From Marivivens sp. (lineage in GTDB: Bacteria > Pseudomonadota > Alphaproteobacteria > Rhodobacterales > Rhodobacteraceae), in the NCBI GenBank assembly GCA_023254495.1, contig JALRLK010000080.1, positions 1 to 37,386 of the forward strand: a stretch of DNA of 37,386 nucleotides, read 5' to 3'. The notes beneath the pieces were generated by a model. That model did not search any database. It saw only the letters and a program-made list of their open reading frames with translations, and was not told where the DNA came from. The position numbers were made by a program, and so were the translations under genes. Positions 9,289 through 18,024 of the stretch are shown here, one piece after another. How positions within the stretch are numbered: position 1 is the first letter of the stretch; the number at the start of each line of letters is the position of its first letter.

Positions 9289-10224
9289 ATGATGACCGAC
9301 GTGAGCCTAGAGCAGACATCGCATGAAGCCGGGATGGGCGATTATTTTGCCCTTCTGAAGCCCCGCGTCATGTCGCTGGTGGTCTTTACCGCCCTGGTCG
9401 GCCTCGTCGTGGCGCCGGTGCCGGTCCACCCGTTCATTGCCTTCGTCGCGATCCTCTGCATCGCCGTGGGCGCGGGCGCCTCGGGCGCACTGAATATGTG
9501 GTGGGACGCCGATATCGACCGGATCATGCGCCGCACCGCCAAGCGGCCGATCCCCTCGGGCAAGGTCCAGCCGGGCGAAGCGCTGGGCCTCGGCCTGACG
9601 CTCTCGGCCTTCTCGGTGATCTTGCTGGCGTTGGCGACCAACTTCCTCGCTGCGGGCCTTCTGGCCTTCACCATCTTCTTCTATGCCGTGATCTATTCGA
9701 TGTGGCTCAAGCGCTCGACGCCGCAGAACATCGTGATCGGCGGCGCCGCCGGAGCCTTCCCGCCGATGATCGGCTGGGCCGTGGCCACAGGCGGGGTGAG
9801 CCTTGAATCGATCCTGATGTTTGCGCTGATCTTCATGTGGACCCCGCCGCATTTCTGGGCGCTGGCGATCTTCGTGAAGTCCGACTACGGCAATGCCGGC
9901 GTGCCGATGCTGACCGAGACCCACGGCCGCCGCGTCACCCGCAATCACATCATGGGCTATATGATCGCGCTGGTGCCGGTCGCCATCGGCATCGCCTTCA
10001 CCTCGATTGGCGGGCCGATCTATCTGGCGACTGCCGTGGTGCTCAATCTGTGGTTCCTCAAGGCCTGCGTCCGCGTCTGGCGTCGCGATGAGAAGCAAGC
10101 CGAGGCCGATAACTTTGCCGCCGAGAAGGCCGCATTCAAGGTCTCGCTCTACTATTTGTTCCTGCATTTCTCGGCGCTTCTGGCCGAGGCGGCCCTGCGT
10201 CCGTGGGGCCTCGGAGGCTGGTAA
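9289..10224 (+). CDS. ctaB: Protoheme IX farnesyltransferase (heme O synthase)
   Basis: A 311-residue UbiA-type membrane prenyltransferase that adds a farnesyl group to heme B to give heme O, the precursor of the heme A used by the aa3 oxidase. The family motif NMWWDADID (about residues 69-77) supplies the two metal-binding aspartates, followed by KRPIPSGK. Eight to nine hydrophobic helices are evident. Two adjacent ATG codons follow GGAAG; either may start the protein (9289 or 9292). Its stop overlaps the ATG of the next small gene (TAATG). Confidence 0.96.
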   Translation: MMTDVSLEQTSHEAGMGDYFALLKPRVMSLVVFTALVGLVVAPVPVHPFIAFVAILCIAVGAGASGALNMWWDADIDRIMRRTAKRPIPSGKVQPGEALGLGLTLSAFSVILLALATNFLAAGLLAFTIFFYAVIYSMWLKRSTPQNIVIGGAAGAFPPMIGWAVATGGVSLESILMFALIFMWTPPHFWALAIFVKSDYGNAGVPMLTETHGRRVTRNHIMGYMIALVPVAIGIAFTSIGGPIYLATAVVLNLWFLKACVRVWRRDEKQAEADNFAAEKAAFKVSLYYLFLHFSALLAEAALRPWGLGGW

Positions 10225-10442
10225 TGACGATCAAGGTTGAACACGAGCTGCACCAGCGGCGCAAAGGCCGCAACATGGGCCTTCTGGGGCTACTTCTTGG
10301 CTTCGTCGCGCTGGTCTTTCTGCTCACCGTTGTGAAGGTTCAAGAACTGGGCGACGCCAGCAAGTTCCAGGGCTATGATCACGTCGTTCAGCCCGCGCTC
10401 GTGCCGCTTGAAGGCGAGGCGGGGGCGGTCGCGTCGGAATGA
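10224..10442 (+). CDS. Small membrane protein of the cta cluster (CoxF-like)
   Basis: A 72-residue protein beginning [11 protein letters not shown] basic N-terminus (HQRRKGRN) leads into a single membrane helix (about residues 19-41, GLLGLLLGFVALVFLLTVV), giving a probable inside-to-outside orientation with a short periplasmic tail. Its start overlaps the ctaB stop and its stop overlaps the ctaG start (ATGA), so it is certainly read as part of the cluster. Small proteins at this place in alphaproteobacterial cta clusters have been called CoxF or hypothetical; the exact role in oxidase assembly is not known to me. A guess is a scaffold that holds CtaB or CtaG near the nascent oxidase. Confidence 0.85.
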   Translation: MTIKVEHELHQRRKGRNMGLLGLLLGFVALVFLLTVVKVQELGDASKFQGYDHVVQPALVPLEGEAGAVASE

Positions 10443-11035
10443 AGCTCTTCGGCAAGGTCATAGAAGGTCCGCAGAAGACCGTCTTTCAGACCGTCGGCGT
10501 TGTCGTCCTGATGGGCGGGCTCGCCTGGGCTTCGGTGCCGTTCTACGACTGGTTCTGCCGAGTCACCGGCTTTGGCGGGGTGACGAATACCGCCGAAACC
10601 GGCAGCGATGTCATCCTCGACCAGACAATTACCATCCGTTTTGATGCGTCATTGGATCGCGGTATGCCGTGGGAATTCAAGCCGATGCAGCGCGAAATGA
10701 CGCTTCGGATCGGCGAAACCGGCCTTGCGTTTTACGAAGCGCACAACCTGACCGATCAACCCGTTGCCGGTCAGGCGTCCTACAATGTGACACCCTATGA
10801 AGCGGGTTACTTCTTTGATAAGATTGAGTGTTTCTGCTTTACCGAGCAGTTGCTCCAGCCCGGTGAAAAAGTCGAGATGCCGGTCAGCTTCTATGTCGAT
10901 CCGGCCATCGTGAACGACCGCGATGCCAAATATGTGCACACGATCACACTCTCTTACACCTTCTATGAAATCGACCTGCCGGACGAGCAGGCGGCTTTGA
11001 CAAATCCGGCGTCTGACGCCATAGAAACCAACTAA
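10439..11035 (+). CDS. ctaG: Cytochrome c oxidase assembly protein CtaG (Cox11)
   Basis: A 198-residue Cox11-type copper chaperone that delivers copper to the CuB site of subunit I. A single N-terminal membrane helix (about residues 17-35) is followed by VPFYDWFC with a conserved Cys40, then a periplasmic immunoglobulin-like domain carrying the copper motif CFCF at 131-134. The start is fixed by overlap with the preceding small gene (ATGA). Length is normal. It lies 25 bases before ctaE. Confidence 0.97.
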   Translation: MKLFGKVIEGPQKTVFQTVGVVVLMGGLAWASVPFYDWFCRVTGFGGVTNTAETGSDVILDQTITIRFDASLDRGMPWEFKPMQREMTLRIGETGLAFYEAHNLTDQPVAGQASYNVTPYEAGYFFDKIECFCFTEQLLQPGEKVEMPVSFYVDPAIVNDRDAKYVHTITLSYTFYEIDLPDEQAALTNPASDAIETN

Positions 11036-11060
11036 AGACCAAGCCACAGGGAAGACCGTT

Positions 11061-11861
11061 ATGGCGCACGCAAAGAATCACGACTACCACATCCTTCCGC
11101 CGTCGATCTGGCCGCTCGTTGGCGCCGTCTCGGCCTTCATCATGCTGTTCGGCTCTGTCCTGTGGATGAAGGACAGCGGGCCCTACATGTTCCTGATCGG
11201 CCTCGCGGGCGTCCTCTACACGATGTTCGCCTGGTGGTCGGAAGTGGTCCATGAAGGCCAGACCGGCGATCATACCCCGGTTGTCCGCATCGGCCTGCGC
11301 TATGGCTTCATCCTCTTCATCATGTCCGAGGTCATGTTCTTCCTGGCGTGGTTCTGGGCCTTCTTCAAAAGCGCCCTCTACCCGATGGGTCCGATGTCGC
11401 CGATCGTTGATGGCGTTTGGCCGCCGGCTGGTATCGAGACCTTCGATCCCTGGCACCTGCCGCTGATCAACACCCTGATCCTTCTGCTGTCGGGCTGTGC
11501 CGCCACCTGGGCGCACCACGCCCTCACCCATGACAACAACCGTCAGGATATGAAGACCGGCCTAATCCTTGCGATCGCCCTCGGCGCTCTCTTCACCTTC
11601 TTCCAGGCCTACGAATACAGCCACGCTGCCTTCGGCCTGTCGGGCAACATCTATGGCGCGACCTTCTTCATGGCGACCGGCTTCCACGGTTTCCACGTAA
11701 TCATCGGCACGATCTTCCTCTTCGTCACGCTGATGCGCGTCTACAAGGGCCACTACACCCAGGAACAGCACGTCGGCTTCGAGGCCGCCGCCTGGTACTG
11801 GCACTTCGTTGACGTGGTGTGGCTCTTCCTCTTCGCCGCTGTCTATATCTGGGGCCAGTAA
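11061..11861 (+). CDS. ctaE: Cytochrome c oxidase subunit III
   Basis: A 266-residue integral membrane subunit with about seven helices. Family landmarks include the N-terminal [19 protein letters not shown], and [11 protein letters not shown] near the C-terminus, and the ending [11 protein letters not shown]. Subunit III has no metal centre; it stabilises the catalytic core and proton uptake. GGGAAG precedes the ATG at a suitable distance. A perfect GC-rich hairpin follows the gene and probably ends the main cta transcript. Confidence 0.98.
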   Translation: MAHAKNHDYHILPPSIWPLVGAVSAFIMLFGSVLWMKDSGPYMFLIGLAGVLYTMFAWWSEVVHEGQTGDHTPVVRIGLRYGFILFIMSEVMFFLAWFWAFFKSALYPMGPMSPIVDGVWPPAGIETFDPWHLPLINTLILLLSGCAATWAHHALTHDNNRQDMKTGLILAIALGALFTFFQAYEYSHAAFGLSGNIYGATFFMATGFHGFHVIIGTIFLFVTLMRVYKGHYTQEQHVGFEAAAWYWHFVDVVWLFLFAAVYIWGQ

Positions 11862-11914
11862 GAGCGCCTTTGGCCGGGCAGGGGTTGACCCTTCCCGCCT
11901 GATGGAAAAGAAAC

Positions 11915-11951
11915 CAAACGCGCGCGGACCTTCGCGCGCGTTTGTCGTATC
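11915..11951 (+). terminator. Intrinsic terminator after ctaE
   Basis: Twelve-base perfectly paired arms (CAAACGCGCGCG and CGCGCGCGTTTG, 11915-11926 and 11933-11944) flank a 6-base loop and are followed by a modest T-containing stretch. The A/T base pairs at the stem foot with T's on the downstream side fit a terminator. It lies between ctaE and surf1, so surf1 and later genes may rely on read-through or a separate promoter. Confidence 0.65.
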
Positions 11952-11965
11952 AAGAGGGGCAAGGG

Positions 11966-12640
11966 ATGCGCCGCTATTTCTTTCCGGTCCTGATGGGTGT
12001 TGTGGGCACGGGCGTGCTCATCAGCCTCGGCTTCTGGCAGATCCAGCGGCTCGATTGGAAGCGCGGTATCCTGCACGAGATCGAAATCCAGATTTCCGCC
12101 CCCGCGATTGCCCTTCCCGAGACCCCGACCGAAGCCGAGCTTGAATACCGCGCTGTCGAGTTTCACGGCACGCCCACGGGCCGCGAGCTGCACGTCCTGT
12201 CCTCGGGGACCAGCGCCGGCACCGGCTTTCGGGTGATTTCGGCGGTGACGAGCGACGAGGGCCGCACGATCATGGTCGATCTCGGCGTTATGCCGCTCGA
12301 AGCCAAGGGCGCCGCCCCCGACCTGACCCCGACCAAGATCCTCGGCAACTTCCTCTGGCCCGACGACAAGACCTCCTCGACCCCCGAGCCCGACCTTGCC
12401 AAAGGCATCTGGTTTGCCCGCGATGTTGGGCCGATGGCCGAGGCGCTGGAGGCCGAGCCGATCCTCGTCGTCCTGCGCCAAGCGTCGCATTACGACCCGC
12501 GCGTGACGCCGGTGCCGGTAGACACCTCGGGCATCAAGAACGATCACCGCGAATACGCGATCACCTGGTTCATGCTGGCCGCCGTCTGGACGGTCATGTC
12601 GCTTTGGCTGATCATTAGAATTGCCCGCCGAAAGGAATAA
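11966..12640 (+). CDS. surf1: SURF1 family cytochrome oxidase assembly protein
   Basis: A 224-residue SURF1-type protein, needed for heme A insertion into subunit I in Paracoccus and mitochondria. A membrane helix near the N-terminus (residues 5-22) is followed by GFWQIQRLDWKR, the family's best-conserved segment, then a soluble periplasmic domain, and a second membrane helix near the C-terminus (about 198-217). The start ATG has AGAGGGG 6 bases upstream; earlier in-frame codons overlap the terminator stem. It ends 3 bases before thrC. Confidence 0.94.
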   Translation: MRRYFFPVLMGVVGTGVLISLGFWQIQRLDWKRGILHEIEIQISAPAIALPETPTEAELEYRAVEFHGTPTGRELHVLSSGTSAGTGFRVISAVTSDEGRTIMVDLGVMPLEAKGAAPDLTPTKILGNFLWPDDKTSSTPEPDLAKGIWFARDVGPMAEALEAEPILVVLRQASHYDPRVTPVPVDTSGIKNDHREYAITWFMLAAVWTVMSLWLIIRIARRKE

Positions 12641-12643
12641 CCC

Positions 12644-14032
12644 ATGCGCTATATCTCGACCCGTGGTCAGGCCCCGGAGCTGAGCTTCGAAGAGGCGATG
12701 ATGACCGGCCTCGCGCGCGATGGCGGGCTTTATGTGCCGAAGGATATCCCGAAGCTGACCGCCGCCGAGATCGCGGGCATGGCGGGCGACAGCTATGAAG
12801 AGATCGCCTACAAGGTCATGCGCCCCTTCATCGGCGAGACCTTCACCGACGCCGAATTCCGCAAGCTCATCGCCGCCGCCTACGCAGGCTTCGGCCATGA
12901 TGCCCGTGCGCCCTTGGTCCAACTTGGGCCGAACCATTTCCTTTTGGAGCTGTTCCACGGGCCGACGCTGGCGTTCAAGGACTTCGCCATGCAGCTCATC
13001 GGTCAGATGATGCAGGCGGCGCTGGCCCGTTCCGGCAAGCGGATCACCATCGTCGGCGCCACCTCGGGCGATACCGGCTCGGCCGCGATCGAGGCCTTTC
13101 GGGGGCTCTCCAACGTCGATGTGTTCATCCTCTTCCCGAATGGCCGCGTCTCCGAGGTGCAGCGGCGGCAGATGACCACGCCCGCCGAGGCCAATGTCCA
13201 TGCCCTCGCGGTCGATGGCGATTTCGATGATTGTCAGGCGGCCTTGAAGGATATGTTCAACGATTTCGTCTTCCGCGACGAGGTCGGCCTTGCGGGGGTC
13301 AACTCGATCAACTGGGGCCGCGTGCTGGCGCAGTTGGTCTATTACTTCTCCTCCGCCGTGAGCCTCGGCGCGCCGCACCGCAAGGTGAGCTTTACCGTGC
13401 CCACCGGCAATTTCGGCGATATCTTCGCTGGCTTCATCGCCCGCCAGATGGGCCTGCCTATTGAGCGGCTGGTGATCGCCACCAACCAGAACGACATCCT
13501 GCACCGCACGCTTGAGTCGGGCATCCAGAAGAAAGAGGGCGTGACCCCCTCGATCAGCCCCTCGATGGATATTCAGGTCTCCTCGAACTTCGAGCGGGCG
13601 CTCTTCTACGCCTATGGCCGCGATGGCGCGACCGTGGCCGCCCAGATGGCCGACCTTTCCGCCAAGGGCGCCTTCACCGTCAGCCAAGGCGCGATCGACT
13701 GGCTTCGGGCCGAGTTTGCCTCGGGCCGCGCCTCGGAAGAGGAAACCCTCGCCACCATAGCCGCCCAGCGCACCGCCTCGGGCGAGATCCTCTGCCCGCA
13801 TTCGGCCGTGGGCGTGACGGTCGCCGAAGGGTTCCTCTCGGATGTGCCGATGATCACGCTCGCCACCGCCCACCCCGCCAAGTTCCCCGATGCGGTCGAG
13901 AAGGCCTCGGGCATTCGCCCGCCTCTTCCCCCGCGCATGGCAGACCTGTATGACCGTCCTGAACGGGTCACGCGGGTCGCCAACGATCTTGCCGCCCTGC
14001 AAAGCCTTATCCGGGAGCGCCGCTCGCGTTGA
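12644..14032 (+). CDS. thrC: Threonine synthase
   Basis: A 462-residue PLP enzyme of fold type II converting O-phosphohomoserine to threonine, the last step of threonine synthesis. The N-terminal YISTRGQAP is typical of the longer (yeast/E. coli-like) class. PLP-binding Lys112 sits in GPTLAFKDFAMQ, and SGDTGSAA is the phosphate-binding motif. AAAGGA precedes the ATG. The aspartate kinase that feeds the same pathway lies about 11 kb away in this window. The stop codon overlaps the TTG start of the next gene. Confidence 0.97.
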   Translation: MRYISTRGQAPELSFEEAMMTGLARDGGLYVPKDIPKLTAAEIAGMAGDSYEEIAYKVMRPFIGETFTDAEFRKLIAAAYAGFGHDARAPLVQLGPNHFLLELFHGPTLAFKDFAMQLIGQMMQAALARSGKRITIVGATSGDTGSAAIEAFRGLSNVDVFILFPNGRVSEVQRRQMTTPAEANVHALAVDGDFDDCQAALKDMFNDFVFRDEVGLAGVNSINWGRVLAQLVYYFSSAVSLGAPHRKVSFTVPTGNFGDIFAGFIARQMGLPIERLVIATNQNDILHRTLESGIQKKEGVTPSISPSMDIQVSSNFERALFYAYGRDGATVAAQMADLSAKGAFTVSQGAIDWLRAEFASGRASEEETLATIAAQRTASGEILCPHSAVGVTVAEGFLSDVPMITLATAHPAKFPDAVEKASGIRPPLPPRMADLYDRPERVTRVANDLAALQSLIRERRSR

Positions 14033-15291
14033 CCATCGAACTTCACACCCTCTCCAACGGGTTCCGCATCGTCACCGAAAATATGCCGGGGCTGAAGTCG
14101 GCCTCGGTCGGAGTCTGGATTCTGGCCGGTGGCCGCCATGAGCGCCTCGAGCAGAACGGCATCGCCCATTTTCTCGAACATATGGCCTTTAAGGGCACTA
14201 AGACCCGCACCGCCCTGCGGATCGCCGAAGAGATCGAGGATGTGGGCGGCTATATCAACGCCTACACAAGCCGCGACACCACCGCCTATTACGCGCGTGT
14301 CCTGGAAGAGGACGTTCCCCTCGGCCTTGATATCATCGCCGATATCCTCACGAACCCGCTTTTCGATCCCGCCGAGATCGAGGTTGAGCGCGGGGTGATT
14401 CTTCAGGAAATCGGCCAGACCTTTGACGCGCCCGACGATGTGGTCTTCGACTGGCTGCAAGAGGCGGCCTATCCCGATCAACCGCTCGGCCGCACGATCC
14501 TTGGCCCCGCCGAGCGCGTCAGCGCCTTTACCCGCGCCGATTTGGCGGGATTTGTCTCCGAACACTATGGCCCCGGCCAGATGATCCTCGCCGCCGCAGG
14601 CGCGATCGACCACGACGCCATCGTGCGCCAAGCCGAGCGCCTCTTCGGCCACCTCTCGCCGGTGATCAGCCCAGCCGCCCCCGTGCCCGCCCGTTTCGGC
14701 GGCGGCGAGCGGCGCGAGATCAAGGCGCTCGAGCAGGTGCACTTCACGCTGGCCTTCGAAGCCCCCGACTACCGCGATCCCGCGATCTTCACCGCGCAGG
14801 TCTATTCGACCGCATTGGGCGGCGGGATGTCGAGCCGCCTCTTCCAAGAGATCCGCGAGAACCGCGGGCTCTGCTATTCGATCTTCGCCCAGACCGGCGC
14901 CTATGACGACGCAGGCCTGACGACGATCTATGCCGGAACCTCGGGCGAGCAGATCGAGGAATTGGCCCTAATCACCATCGACGAGATGCGCCGCGCCACT
15001 GACGATATGTCGGAAGCCGAGGTCGCCCGCGCCCGCGCCCAGATGAAGGCGGGCCTTCTCATGGGCCTCGAAAGCCCGTCCTCGCGCGCCGAACGTCTGG
15101 CGCGGATGTTGCAGATCTGGAACCGCATTCCTTCGATAGAGGAAACCATCGCCAAGATCGACGCCGTGACCACCCGCGATGTGCGCGATTTCGCAGCCCA
15201 GACGGCCACCGCCGGTGCGGCGATGGCCGTCTACGGCCCCGCCGAGAAAACGCCCGCGCTCGGTGCTCTGCGCGAAAGGCTCGCGGCCTGA
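14029..15291 (+). CDS. M16 family zinc peptidase (processing-peptidase-like)
   Basis: A 420-residue pitrilysin/M16B protease related to the mitochondrial processing peptidase beta subunit. The inverted zinc motif HFLEH is at residues 47-51, with the third ligand Glu127 in VILQEI, 75 residues after the last His as the family requires. The glycine-rich C-terminal domain segment GGGMSSRLFQEIRE is present. The start is a TTG overlapping the thrC stop (TTGA), with GGGAG about 11 bases upstream; the next in-frame ATG would remove family-conserved N-terminal sequence. The thrC-M16 adjacency is common in alphaproteobacteria. The native substrate is unknown. Confidence 0.93.
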   Translation: MTIELHTLSNGFRIVTENMPGLKSASVGVWILAGGRHERLEQNGIAHFLEHMAFKGTKTRTALRIAEEIEDVGGYINAYTSRDTTAYYARVLEEDVPLGLDIIADILTNPLFDPAEIEVERGVILQEIGQTFDAPDDVVFDWLQEAAYPDQPLGRTILGPAERVSAFTRADLAGFVSEHYGPGQMILAAAGAIDHDAIVRQAERLFGHLSPVISPAAPVPARFGGGERREIKALEQVHFTLAFEAPDYRDPAIFTAQVYSTALGGGMSSRLFQEIRENRGLCYSIFAQTGAYDDAGLTTIYAGTSGEQIEELALITIDEMRRATDDMSEAEVARARAQMKAGLLMGLESPSSRAERLARMLQIWNRIPSIEETIAKIDAVTTRDVRDFAAQTATAGAAMAVYGPAEKTPALGALRERLAA

Positions 15292-15875
15292 TGCTGGGGA
15301 TGCGGCGCAAGGTCCGGCTCGAGACAGAGCGGCTGACCCTGCGCCCGCCGATGCATGGCGATTACAAGCCCTGGGCCGATCTGCGCCAGCAAAGCCGCGA
15401 TCACCTCGCCCCGTGGGAACCCACCTGGTCGACCGACCACCTGATCCGCAAGGCCTTTACCAATCGCGTCTACTGGGCGCAGCGGTCGATCGCCAACGGC
15501 TCGGCCGTGCCGCTCTTCCTGATCCGCCGCGAGGACGAGGCGCTGATTGGCGCGATCACCCTCGACAATATCCGCCGCGGCCCCGCCCAATCCGGCACCA
15601 CCGGCTACTGGGTCGGCGCGCCCTATGCGCGGTCGGGCTATATGCGCGAGGCGCTGCAGGCGGTCGTCCATTACGCCTTTACCACCCTCGACCTCAGCCG
15701 CCTCGAGGCCGGCTGCCTGCCGGAAAACGCTGCCTCCCGCGGCCTCCTCGAGAAATGCGGCTATAAATACGAGGGCGTCGCCCAAAGCTATCTCCAGATC
15801 AACGGCCGCTGGCGCAACCATGTGCTCTATGCCAACCTTCGGGGCGACAGGCGCGGGAAATCGGACGCGAACTGA
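15291..15875 (+). CDS. GNAT acetyltransferase, RimJ/RimL-like
   Basis: A 194-residue N-acetyltransferase of the RimJ/RimL class, which in characterised members acetylates N-termini of ribosomal proteins. Typical features are the N-terminal LETERLTLRPP, the acetyl-CoA region around TGYWVGAPYARSGYMREA, and the C-terminal NAASRGLLEKCGYKYEGVA with a following YLQINGRWRNHVLYA. The ATG overlaps the stop of the M16 gene by one base, so the two are translationally coupled. The likely target in this family is a protein alpha-amine, but this is inference; rimJ would be a fair but unproven symbol. Confidence 0.9.
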   Translation: MLGMRRKVRLETERLTLRPPMHGDYKPWADLRQQSRDHLAPWEPTWSTDHLIRKAFTNRVYWAQRSIANGSAVPLFLIRREDEALIGAITLDNIRRGPAQSGTTGYWVGAPYARSGYMREALQAVVHYAFTTLDLSRLEAGCLPENAASRGLLEKCGYKYEGVAQSYLQINGRWRNHVLYANLRGDRRGKSDAN

Positions 15876-15887
15876 AAAGGGCAGGGC

Positions 15888-17297
15888 ATGCTGAACCCGG
15901 CGGACGAGATTTTTATCGAAAAGCTGCGCGAGGGCCTGCCCGAAGCCACCTTCCGCGAGGCCTCGGACGCCTATCTCACCGAACCGCGCGGCAAATATCG
16001 CGGCAAGGGCGTGGTGATCGCCCCCGCCACGACCGAAGAGGTGGCGTTCGTGGTCAAAGCCTGCGCCAAGGCCCGCGTCGGCATCGTGCCCCATTCCGGC
16101 GGAACCGGCCTTGTCGGCGGGCAGGTGATGCCCGAAGGTCCCACCCCCGTGGTCCTCTCGCTCGCCCGTATGAACCGCATCCGCGGCACCTATCCGGCGG
16201 AAAACGCGCTCGTGGCCGAAGCGGGCGTGATCCTCGCCGACGTGCAATCCGCCGCCGCCGCCATCGGCCGCCTCTTTCCGCTTTCCCTCGCCTCCGAAGG
16301 CTCGGCCCGCATCGGTGGCCTCCTCGCCACCAACGCCGGCGGCGTGAATGTCCTGCGCTATGGCAACGCCCGCGCCCAATGCCTCGGGCTTGAGGTCGTG
16401 CTCGCAGATGGTTCGATCTGGAACGGCCTCACGCGCCTGCGGAAAGACAACACCGGTTACGACTTGCGCGATCTGATGATCGGCTCCGAAGGCAGCCTCG
16501 GCATCATCACGGCCGCCACCCTGATCCTCGCCCCGCGCCCCCGCTCGGTGGCGACCGCGCTCCTGTCGGTCGGCTCCCCCGACGACGCGCTCAATCTCCT
16601 GATGCTGGCGCAAGAGCGTCTCGGCCAGACCATCTCGGCCTTCGAGCTCCTCAGCCGCATGGGCTTCGACTTCATGACCGAGACCGGCGTCGGCGCCCCA
16701 TGCCCCATCGCGGGTGGGCCCGAATGGATGGTGCTGGCCGAGATCGGCCTCTCCTCTGAAACCGGCGCCGAGGAAGCGATGATGGGCCTCTTCGAAGCGG
16801 CCCTTGAGGCGGGCCTCGCCCAAGACGGCGTGATCGCAAGCTCTGAGGCGCAACGCGCCGCCTTGTGGAAAATGCGCGAGGAAATTCCCGAGGCCAACCG
16901 CCGCATCGGCGCCGTCTCCTCCCACGACACCTCGGTGCCCCTCTCGGCCATCCCCGAATTCATCGACCGCGCCCGCGCCGCCATCGAAGCCATCGGCCCC
17001 TACCGGATCAACTGCTTCGGCCATCTGGGTGACGGCAACCTGCACTACAACGTCTACCCGCCCAAGAGCGAGACCAAGTCCGCCCACGCCCCGCGCCAAC
17101 GCGAAATCCAGACCGCGGTGCACGATATCGTCCACGCCTTGGGAGGTTCCTTCAGCGCCGAACACGGCATCGGCCGCCTCAAGGTCGACGACCTCGAACG
17201 CTACGGCGACCCCGTCAAACTCGCCGCTATGCGCGCGATCAAACAGGCGCTCGACCCTAAAGGCATCCTCAACCCCGGCGTCGTCCTCGCGCCCTGA
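15888..17297 (+). CDS. FAD-linked 2-hydroxyacid dehydrogenase (GlcD/D2HGDH type)
   Basis: A 469-residue flavoprotein of the VAO/PCMH fold. The FAD-binding part shows PHSGGTGLVGGQ, GGLLATNAGGVNVLRYGN and GSEGSLGIIT; the C-terminal FAD-linked oxidase domain has the metal/substrate motif HLGDGNLHYN and ends in LDPKGILNPG. This pattern fits D-2-hydroxyglutarate or D-lactate dehydrogenases and glycolate oxidase subunit GlcD. As no GlcE or GlcF genes adjoin it, a stand-alone D-2-hydroxyglutarate-type dehydrogenase is more likely. A strong AAGGGCAGGG lies just before the ATG. It converges on apt across a hairpin-rich repeat. Confidence 0.92.
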   Translation: MLNPADEIFIEKLREGLPEATFREASDAYLTEPRGKYRGKGVVIAPATTEEVAFVVKACAKARVGIVPHSGGTGLVGGQVMPEGPTPVVLSLARMNRIRGTYPAENALVAEAGVILADVQSAAAAIGRLFPLSLASEGSARIGGLLATNAGGVNVLRYGNARAQCLGLEVVLADGSIWNGLTRLRKDNTGYDLRDLMIGSEGSLGIITAATLILAPRPRSVATALLSVGSPDDALNLLMLAQERLGQTISAFELLSRMGFDFMTETGVGAPCPIAGGPEWMVLAEIGLSSETGAEEAMMGLFEAALEAGLAQDGVIASSEAQRAALWKMREEIPEANRRIGAVSSHDTSVPLSAIPEFIDRARAAIEAIGPYRINCFGHLGDGNLHYNVYPPKSETKSAHAPRQREIQTAVHDIVHALGGSFSAEHGIGRLKVDDLERYGDPVKLAAMRAIKQALDPKGILNPGVVLAP

Positions 17298-17303
17298 CGC
17301 CTT

Positions 17304-17366
17304 TCTCCGAGGCCCCCAAATATCCTCGGGGGAGTCCGCCTTGGCGGACGGGGGCAGAAAGCCCCC
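17304..17366 (-). repeat. Rhodobacteraceae-type palindromic repeat, copy 2, acting as bidirectional terminator
   Basis: On the minus strand it reads GGGGGCTTTCTGCCCCC, then the hairpin GTCCGCCAAGGCGGAC, then TCCCCCGAGGATATTTGGGGG and CCTCGG, matching the layout of copies 1, 3 and 4. It fills the gap between two convergent genes. Two strong stems are visible: GTCCGCC/GGCGGAC (17334-17349) and GGGGGC-AGAAA-GCCCCC (17350-17366). A terminator role for both flanking genes is likely by position. Confidence 0.7.
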
Positions 17367-17369
17367 GCT

Positions 17370-17900
17370 CTAAAGCCCGTCGAAGGCGCAAAGGGCATGA
17401 ACTTCCATCCCCAACGCCTCGAGCTTCTTGCGCCCGCCCAACTCGGGCAGATCGACGATGAACGCACAGCCGACAATCTCGCCACCCAAGCGCTCCACCA
17501 GCTTGATCCCCGCCTCGGCGGTGCCACCCGTGGCCAACAGGTCATCGACCAAGAGGATCTTTTCCCCCGGCTGGATCGCATCGTCATGGACCTCGACCAC
17601 CGCCTCGCCGTATTCGAGCTGATAGCTCTCCGAAATCGTCGCTCCCGGCAGCTTGCCCTTCTTGCGGATCGGCACGAAGCCCACCGTCAACTGGTGCGCA
17701 ATCGCGCCCCCAAGGATAAACCCCCGCGCCTCGAGCCCCACAACCTTGTCGATCTCCATCCCCGCATAGGGGTGCAAAAGCTGGTCAATCGTCATCCGAA
17801 ACCCCCGCGGATCGGCAAAGAGCGTCGTCACATCCCGAAACATGATCCCCTCATGCGGGAAATCGACAATGGTGCGGATATAGTCCTTGACGGTTTTCAT
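17370..17900 (-). CDS. apt: Adenine phosphoribosyltransferase
   Basis: A 176-residue type I phosphoribosyltransferase converting adenine and PRPP to AMP. The start giving [10 protein letters not shown] matches the family N-terminus; the longer open frame adds 58 unlike residues. [11 protein letters not shown] and the PRPP-binding loop [11 protein letters not shown] (118-128) are present. Its substrate adenine is a product of the MtnP reaction encoded just upstream on the same strand (124 bases apart), so the pair completes adenine recovery from methylthioadenosine. Confidence 0.97.
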   Translation of the reverse strand: MKTVKDYIRTIVDFPHEGIMFRDVTTLFADPRGFRMTIDQLLHPYAGMEIDKVVGLEARGFILGGAIAHQLTVGFVPIRKKGKLPGATISESYQLEYGEAVVEVHDDAIQPGEKILLVDDLLATGGTAEAGIKLVERLGGEIVGCAFIVDLPELGGRKKLEALGMEVHALCAFDGL

Positions 17901-18024
17901 GGGGCGCTCCGGCTGGTTACGGGGCTTGGTAGCATGGGGAAGGAGGGGAGGCGAGGGGGATGGAAAGTTCTCAATCCAACACCGGTGCGAGGATGGCGCT
18001 GAGCCCTGATCCCACGCGCCTAGC

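Noticed and set aside
11843-14002. A 719-codon minus-strand open frame opposite surf1 and thrC
   Set aside because: It is a GC-rich shadow frame; the plus strand has clear SURF1 and threonine synthase motifs over the whole length.
15231-17165. A 644-codon minus-strand open frame opposite the GNAT and FAD dehydrogenase genes
   Set aside because: Composition is dominated by Gly, Ala, Asp and His from antisense GC-rich codons, and the plus strand carries the conserved FAD and GNAT motifs.
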